Assembly: GCA_003446605.1 (NCBI GenBank)
Contig: DMDF01000117.1
Span: forward strand, 1-18,487
Direction of reading: 5' to 3'
DNA from: Anaerolineaceae bacterium
GTDB taxonomy: Bacteria > Chloroflexota > Anaerolineae > Anaerolineales > Anaerolineaceae
DNA length: 18,487 bases
In this document: piece after piece, positions 14,365-18,487 of the stretch
Numbering within the stretch: position 1 is the first letter of the stretch
Layout: each line of letters starts with the position of its first letter
Notes under the pieces: model-generated
Database searches by the model: none
Told to the model about the DNA's origin: nothing
The model's input: only the letters and a program-made list of their open reading frames with translations
Made by a program: the position numbers and the translations under genes

Positions 14365-15309
14365 ATGAGTTTGAAAAAGCATGACTTTGGTGATGATTCA
14401 GCTCCAATGCTGGATGATTCCTGGTGGAGTTCATTGCTGGAAGAAGCTACCAAGTATCCAAATGCTGATAATAAGGCAAACAATATACACCATGAAGAGA
14501 TCGATGATGGGGATATTGACTGGAATTTACTGGAACAGTATTTTTATCAGGATGAAGTTCTTAAGGTAACCATTGTTGGGTATAACAAAGGTGGATTGCT
14601 TGTAAAAGGAGATAAATTTAGAGGGTTTGTTCCCAATTCCCATCTGAAGGAAATTTCAAAGATGCAATACAATCAGGACCGGATGCAAGCTTTGAAGCAG
14701 TATATTGGTCAGGATATGGAAGTGAAAGTAATTGAGTGCGACCAGAAAACAGGGAAGCTGATTTTATCGGAAAGAGCTGCTGAAAAAGCACCCGGATGCC
14801 GTCTAGATGTATTTGAAGAATTGGAAATTGGAAGCGATGTTGAAGGGGAAGTAACGAACATCACAAAATTCGGAATTTTCCTTGATTTGGGTGGAGTAGA
14901 AGGTTTGATCCATGTTTCGGAAATATCCTGGGGAAAGGTGCATCACCCATCAGAAGTTGTGAGTGTTGGTGATTCTGTACGAGCGCGCGTAATTTCCATC
15001 GATAGGGAAAAGATGCGTATCGCTTTAAGTATGAAACAATTATTACCCAATCCATGGTTTGAATTCAGTGAAAAATATCTGGAGGGAGATGTGATCACCG
15101 TTACGATTACAAGGGTGGTCGGATATGGGGTTTTTGCTGAGGTAGAAAATGGAATTGAAGGATTGGTACACATTTCTGATATTCAATCAAAAGATAGCAC
15201 TATTTCAACGGATACCATGCATGTAGGTGAACAAATAGTTGTTACGATCAAAGCGATTGATGTTGAGAACCGTCGCTTAAGTATGGGGTTTATTAGTAGA
15301 TTTGAGTAG
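14365..15309 (+). CDS. S1-domain RNA-binding protein (three S1 repeats), RpsA-like
   Basis: This 314-aa protein has an acidic N-terminal tail (1-60) and three S1 OB-fold repeats at about 63-138, 154-224 and 238-311. Repeats 2 and 3 are canonical ('GEVTNITKFGIFLDLGGVEGLIHVSEISW' and 'ITRVVGYGVFAEVENGIEGLVHISDI'); repeat 1 is more divergent. This matches the short ribosomal protein S1 homologues (30S ribosomal protein S1/YpfD type) of Gram-positive and Chloroflexota bacteria, which bind mRNA and may not be true ribosomal subunits. It lacks the six-repeat layout of E. coli S1. Translation should be strong: AGGAGG (14354-14359) lies five bases before the ATG at 14365, and a second AAGGAG sits at 14345-14350. 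It follows the membrane regulator by 18 bp and precedes ftsK by 22 bp. Confidence 0.9.
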   Translation: MSLKKHDFGDDSAPMLDDSWWSSLLEEATKYPNADNKANNIHHEEIDDGDIDWNLLEQYFYQDEVLKVTIVGYNKGGLLVKGDKFRGFVPNSHLKEISKMQYNQDRMQALKQYIGQDMEVKVIECDQKTGKLILSERAAEKAPGCRLDVFEELEIGSDVEGEVTNITKFGIFLDLGGVEGLIHVSEISWGKVHHPSEVVSVGDSVRARVISIDREKMRIALSMKQLLPNPWFEFSEKYLEGDVITVTITRVVGYGVFAEVENGIEGLVHISDIQSKDSTISTDTMHVGEQIVVTIKAIDVENRRLSMGFISRFE

Positions 15310-15331
15310 AATGCATTATGATTAACAGTTA

Positions 15332-17419
15332 ATGAAGAGTAAAACCAATAATTCTTCCGAAATCTTGGAATATCTGCAGCGTTTTTTGAAAGATATTGGT
15401 GGTGTTGCACTTATTTCATTTGCTGTAATTTCACTATTGGGATATACAGGACTTTCCCAAGGGAAATTGTTGAATTCCATTGTGGGTGTTCTGCGTCAAG
15501 GTTTTGGTTGGGGAGCATCCATCTTTCTTTTATTTTTGTTATATATTGGTGTGCTAATTCTGTTTCGACGGGTAGAGAGTTTCCCGGATCTCAACCTTAA
15601 GCGATTGCTCTTTCTGGAATTATTATTCTTTTCCTTACTTGGTCTTGTGTCAATTTTTGGCGGTAATTCTCTCATTCGGGCAGCGGATGGCAAGGATGGA
15701 GGTGTGATTGGATGGGGAATCGCAAAGATTTTTAATGCCATTCTTCCACTACCCTTTTCATCCATCCTGCTTTCCATCGTTGCTCTGGTTTTGTTTCTTA
15801 ATGCTTTCGGTTTTGTAAAGAAAATCAAGGCAGGCTTTTTAACAAAATATTCCGATTCCGATGGGAAACCAATGTCGACCGATGCTCAATTACCCCTACC
15901 AATTGAGCATGCCGCCTCATCGACGTTAGAAAAACAAAAGGAACCGGTATCACCTCCCAGTGTTGCACCCAAAAGCAAGCTTCTTCCACCTTTATCTATC
16001 TTGATGGATCCTAAAAATGTGAATACGGAAGAAGGATATATCAAACAGAATGCATTGATCATTGAACAAACCTTTGATGAATTTGGGATCCCTGCCAATA
16101 TTGTGGGGTATCGAATTGGACCAACTGTGATTCAGTACGCCTTAGAACCCGGGTATGTGGAAAAACTGGCTGAGAATGGTGAAACTAGCAAACACAAGGT
16201 CCGTGTTTCACAGATTTCTTCGTTGCAGCGCGACCTGGCACTGGCGCTGGGTGCAGAGCGATTGAGGATAGAAGCTCCTATCCCTGGCTATTCATTCGTC
16301 GGAATTGAAGTTCCGAACCGCTACAGCAATACAGTGCGTCTCAAGAGTATTTTGCAGAGCGAAGAATTTCAGAAAATGCATTCGCCATTACGGTTGCCCC
16401 TGGGCTTGGATGTATCTGGAAATGCAATCGTAGCTGATCTTACTCGCATGCCCCACCTGCTTATTGCAGGAACAACCGGTTCGGGTAAGTCCGTTTGCAT
16501 CAGCGCATTGATAACAGGTTTAGTGATGTGCAATACTCCTGAAGATCTGAAATTAGCAATCCTGGATCCAAAACGCGTTGAGCTGTCACGATTCAATGGG
16601 CTTCCCCATCTAATTGGCGAGGTGGAAACAGACCCTAACCGCATGCTGGCTGTGTTGGCGTGGACGGTTGCTGAAATGGAACGACGTTATAAACTCTTCG
16701 AGGATTACAACTCCCGCGATATTAATGTGTACAACCAGAAAGCCAGTCGAAGAGGAGTACCTGCTTTACCTAAAATTGTGGTGGTCATTGATGAATTAGC
16801 CAGTTTGATGGTGACGGCACCTGAACAAACGGAAGGGCGATTAGTACGTCTAGCACAGATGGCTCGTGCCACAGGTATTCATCTGGTGGTTGCAACGCAG
16901 AGACCGAGCACTGATATTGTCACGGGGCTCATCAAGGCGAACTTCCCTGCCAGAATTGCGTTTACGGTTGCTTCTTCTGTCGATTCACGCGTGATCTTGG
17001 ATATCAACGGAGCAGAGACCTTATTGGGGAGGGGGGATATGCTTTTCCTTGATCCCGAAAATGGCACACCACAACGAGTACAGGGCGTGATGATTGACGA
17101 CACAGAGATGACTGCCCTGATTCAATATTGGAACAGCATCATTCCCCCCACGGAAGAACAGGGAAGGGAGCCACCCTGGGAGAAATTTGTGATCGATCAA
17201 CGGGAAGATGGTGATGCTTTGCTTGGAAAAGCGATGGCTATTTTGCGTGAGGAAGGTCGTGCCAGTGCCTCTCTTTTACAACGAAAATTACGGATTGGTT
17301 ACCCGCGAGCCGCGCGTCTGATAGACGAACTGGAAGAAATGGGTATCGTTGGTCCTCCTGAATCAGGAGGCAAGGATAGAGAGGTAATTCTTGACGATGA
17401 CCAGGAAGAATCCTACTAG
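15332..17419 (+). CDS. ftsK: FtsK/SpoIIIE-family DNA translocase
   Basis: This 695-aa ATP-driven DNA pump moves chromosomal DNA during division or segregation and is anchored in the membrane at the septum. The N-terminus has four TM helices (about 22-40, 58-78, 91-110 and 140-161), then a short linker (170-225), shorter than in E. coli FtsK. The motor has the alpha region ('YIKQNALIIEQTFDEFGI...GPTVIQYAL'). It also has Walker A G380-T-T-G-S-G-K-S387 and Walker B 'KIVVVIDELASLM' with Asp487-Glu488. A typical FtsK block follows ('GIHLVVATQRPSTDIVTGLIKANFPARIAF'). The C-terminal gamma winged helix ('DALLGKAMAILREEGRASASLLQRKLRIGYPRAARLIDELE', about 628-670) reads polar DNA motifs in known members. 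It could be called SpoIIIE or SftA-like; the TM segments argue against SftA. The ATG at 15332 has no clear ribosome site, so expression may depend on the upstream gene. Confidence 0.96.
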   Translation: MKSKTNNSSEILEYLQRFLKDIGGVALISFAVISLLGYTGLSQGKLLNSIVGVLRQGFGWGASIFLLFLLYIGVLILFRRVESFPDLNLKRLLFLELLFFSLLGLVSIFGGNSLIRAADGKDGGVIGWGIAKIFNAILPLPFSSILLSIVALVLFLNAFGFVKKIKAGFLTKYSDSDGKPMSTDAQLPLPIEHAASSTLEKQKEPVSPPSVAPKSKLLPPLSILMDPKNVNTEEGYIKQNALIIEQTFDEFGIPANIVGYRIGPTVIQYALEPGYVEKLAENGETSKHKVRVSQISSLQRDLALALGAERLRIEAPIPGYSFVGIEVPNRYSNTVRLKSILQSEEFQKMHSPLRLPLGLDVSGNAIVADLTRMPHLLIAGTTGSGKSVCISALITGLVMCNTPEDLKLAILDPKRVELSRFNGLPHLIGEVETDPNRMLAVLAWTVAEMERRYKLFEDYNSRDINVYNQKASRRGVPALPKIVVVIDELASLMVTAPEQTEGRLVRLAQMARATGIHLVVATQRPSTDIVTGLIKANFPARIAFTVASSVDSRVILDINGAETLLGRGDMLFLDPENGTPQRVQGVMIDDTEMTALIQYWNSIIPPTEEQGREPPWEKFVIDQREDGDALLGKAMAILREEGRASASLLQRKLRIGYPRAARLIDELEEMGIVGPPESGGKDREVILDDDQEESY

Positions 17420-17425
17420 ATATTC

Positions 17426-17454
17426 TTGACAGGAATCCTCTGCAACGATAGGAT
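17426..17454 (+). promoter_or_regulatory. Sigma70-type promoter of the phosphatidyltransferase-lgt pair
   Basis: A perfect -35 box TTGACA (17426-17431) and a -10 box TAGGAT (17449-17454, four of six) are separated by 17 nt. Transcription would start near 17461, about 24 nt before the start codon at 17485. This suggests that the two genes downstream can be transcribed apart from ftsK. Confidence 0.65.
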
Positions 17455-17484
17455 AGACCGATAAATCACTATTACGGAGACAAG

Positions 17485-18081
17485 ATGACTTTTACCGATC
17501 GGCTGCGAGTGTTTTTCCGGACATTCTTGGAGAAGTCGGGTCAAAAATTATTGCAAAAAGGTATTTCAGCGAATGCGATAACGCTTACCGGTATGGCAGG
17601 TAATATGGTTGCCGCGGTTTTTATCGCCCGAGGAAATTTATTGGTAGGTGGTATTCTGATCTTGTGTATGGGTCCGTTGGATGCCTTTGATGGCGCTGTT
17701 GCGCGAGCAAAGGGAGAAATGACAGCGTTTGGCGCATTCCTGGATTCAGTAACGGATCGCTATTCTGAATTGGTTGTGTTTTTTGGGTTATTAGTGTACT
17801 TCGTTCAAAATGGAGATGGAAGTGGTGCGATCTTATCGTTTATCGCGGCTGCAGGCTCTATTTTGGTTTCCTATACACGAGCAAGAGCAGAAGGGGTGGG
17901 GTATGCTGTGAAAGCTGGTTTAATGACCAGAGTGGAAAGATATCTGGTTCTGGTTCCCGGAATAATTTTTGGAATTCCAAAAATTTCACTGTGGATCATC
18001 GCGATTTTAGCTAATGTTACAGCGATTCAACGGGTTTGGATCGTGTGGAAGGAATCGAAACAAAAAGAAAAGGAGAAATAA
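17485..18081 (+). CDS. CDP-alcohol phosphatidyltransferase family protein
   Basis: This 198-aa integral membrane enzyme carries the full CDP-alcohol phosphotransferase signature DGxxARx8GxxxDxxxD. Asp69 and Gly70 open it, Ala73-Arg74 follow, and Gly83, Asp87 and Asp91 complete it ('DGAVARAKGEMTAFGAFLDSVTD'). Asp66, three residues earlier, is also conserved in the family. It transfers a phosphatidyl group from CDP-diacylglycerol to a polar alcohol. The region 'VSYTRARAEGVGYAVKAGLMTRVERYLVL' is closer to phosphatidylinositol-phosphate and archaetidylinositol-phosphate synthases than to the PgsA glycerol-phosphate enzyme, so the acceptor may be an inositol phosphate. This is a by-eye inference and automatic pipelines may call it PgsA. 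About five to six TM segments are present. CGGAGA (17475-17480) lies four bases before the ATG. It overlaps no neighbour and ends one base before lgt. Confidence 0.88.
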   Translation: MTFTDRLRVFFRTFLEKSGQKLLQKGISANAITLTGMAGNMVAAVFIARGNLLVGGILILCMGPLDAFDGAVARAKGEMTAFGAFLDSVTDRYSELVVFFGLLVYFVQNGDGSGAILSFIAAAGSILVSYTRARAEGVGYAVKAGLMTRVERYLVLVPGIIFGIPKISLWIIAILANVTAIQRVWIVWKESKQKEKEK

Positions 18082-18082
18082 A

Positions 18083-18487
18083 ATGTCAGACGGTTTTCAA
18101 ATCGGACCAGTATATATCTATTATTATGGGGTCATTATTATGATTGGTGCGTTGGCTGCGTTGTGGCTGGCTTTGAGAGAAGCCAAACATCGCGACCTCG
18201 ACCCAGAAATTATTTGGGATGTAGTTCCCTGGTTGCTTATTGCAGGCATTATTGGAGCGCGTTTATGGCATGTATTCACCCCTTCAAAATCAATGGGGGC
18301 CGGGGGCGATTATTATCTTTCCAATCCGATTGAAATCTTGATGGTCCGTAAAGGCGGGTTTGGGAACCCCGGGGGGATCCTGGGGGGGGTTTTAGGACTG
18401 GTGATCTTTTTACGGAAAAAAGAGAGCAATTTTTTAACCTTGGCGGGTGGGATCATCCCTGGGGGAGCGCGGGGCCAAGGGAGTGGG
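18083..18487 (+). CDS. lgt: Prolipoprotein diacylglyceryl transferase (5' part, cut by window end)
   Basis: The frame encodes 135 residues before the window ends, roughly half of a usual Lgt. Lgt transfers diacylglycerol from phosphatidylglycerol to the lipobox cysteine of prolipoproteins, the step before LspA. Recognisable blocks are 'IGPVYIYYYGVIIMIGAL' near the N-terminus, 'IIGARLWHVF' (56-65), 'YYLSNPIEIL' (77-86) and 'KGGFGNPGGILGGVLGL' (90-106). The last 15 residues, 'AGGIIPGGARGQGSG', should read close to the family pattern ADIIxPGVALGQAIG. The differences are all explained by single changes to G, so the end of the sequence is probably inaccurate. AGGAG (18071-18075) lies seven bases before the ATG at 18083, and the start is one base after the previous stop. 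This gene shares the lipoprotein pathway with lspA at 7790. Confidence 0.9.
   Translation, partial: MSDGFQIGPVYIYYYGVIIMIGALAALWLALREAKHRDLDPEIIWDVVPWLLIAGIIGARLWHVFTPSKSMGAGGDYYLSNPIEILMVRKGGFGNPGGILGGVLGLVIFLRKKESNFLTLAGGIIPGGARGQGSG

Overview
This window looks like a chromosomal housekeeping segment of a Chloroflexota bacterium, probably class Anaerolineae. That assignment is an inference. It rests on a short Oxa1-type YidC followed by a KH/R3H Jag protein, a eukaryote-like type 2 IleRS, TM-plus-Ig-like envelope proteins, a C-terminal helical 'SEADLYRKQR' module that I associate with Chloroflexota regulators, moderate slightly AT-rich composition and one TTG start. No rRNA, tRNA, CRISPR array, insertion sequence or prophage is visible. 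All but one of the genes are on the + strand.

Region 1 (1-3758): the 3' end of a PQQ-type beta-propeller gene, then yidC (membrane insertase), a 203-bp gap with a repeat/anti-repeat/repeat structure, jag (RNA-binding partner of YidC) and pdp (pyrimidine nucleoside phosphorylase). Region 2 (3759-7313): a good sigma70-type promoter, a complete T-box leader with terminator, and ileS. This IleRS carries GVHH in place of the class I HxGH signature, the hallmark of a mupirocin hyper-resistant IleRS2 subgroup. A strong two-way hairpin separates ileS from the convergent gene on the - strand.

Region 3 (7313-10266): a one-domain PAS protein on the - strand, then a divergent operon of lspA (lipoprotein signal peptidase), an RluD-type pseudouridine synthase and a low-specificity threonine aldolase. 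Region 4 (10267-14346): punA (purine nucleoside phosphorylase) behind an extended -10 promoter, a two-TM/Ig-like protein of unknown role, a GNAT acetyltransferase, and a 631-aa multi-TM protein with a GAF-like middle and a C-terminal HTH-like module but no kinase domain. Region 5 (14347-18487): a three-S1-domain RNA-binding protein, an FtsK/SpoIIIE translocase, a CDP-alcohol phosphatidyltransferase with its own promoter, and the 5' part of lgt.

The genes fit a core envelope, translation and salvage cluster: YidC/Jag for membrane protein insertion, LspA/Lgt for lipoprotein maturation, Pdp/PunA for nucleoside salvage, IleRS/RluD/S1 for translation. I see no obvious new multi-gene system. The points most worth a second look are the GVHH IleRS under T-box control, the membrane-anchored HTH protein, the jag leader structure, and one-way changes to G at the right edge that look like sequence error.
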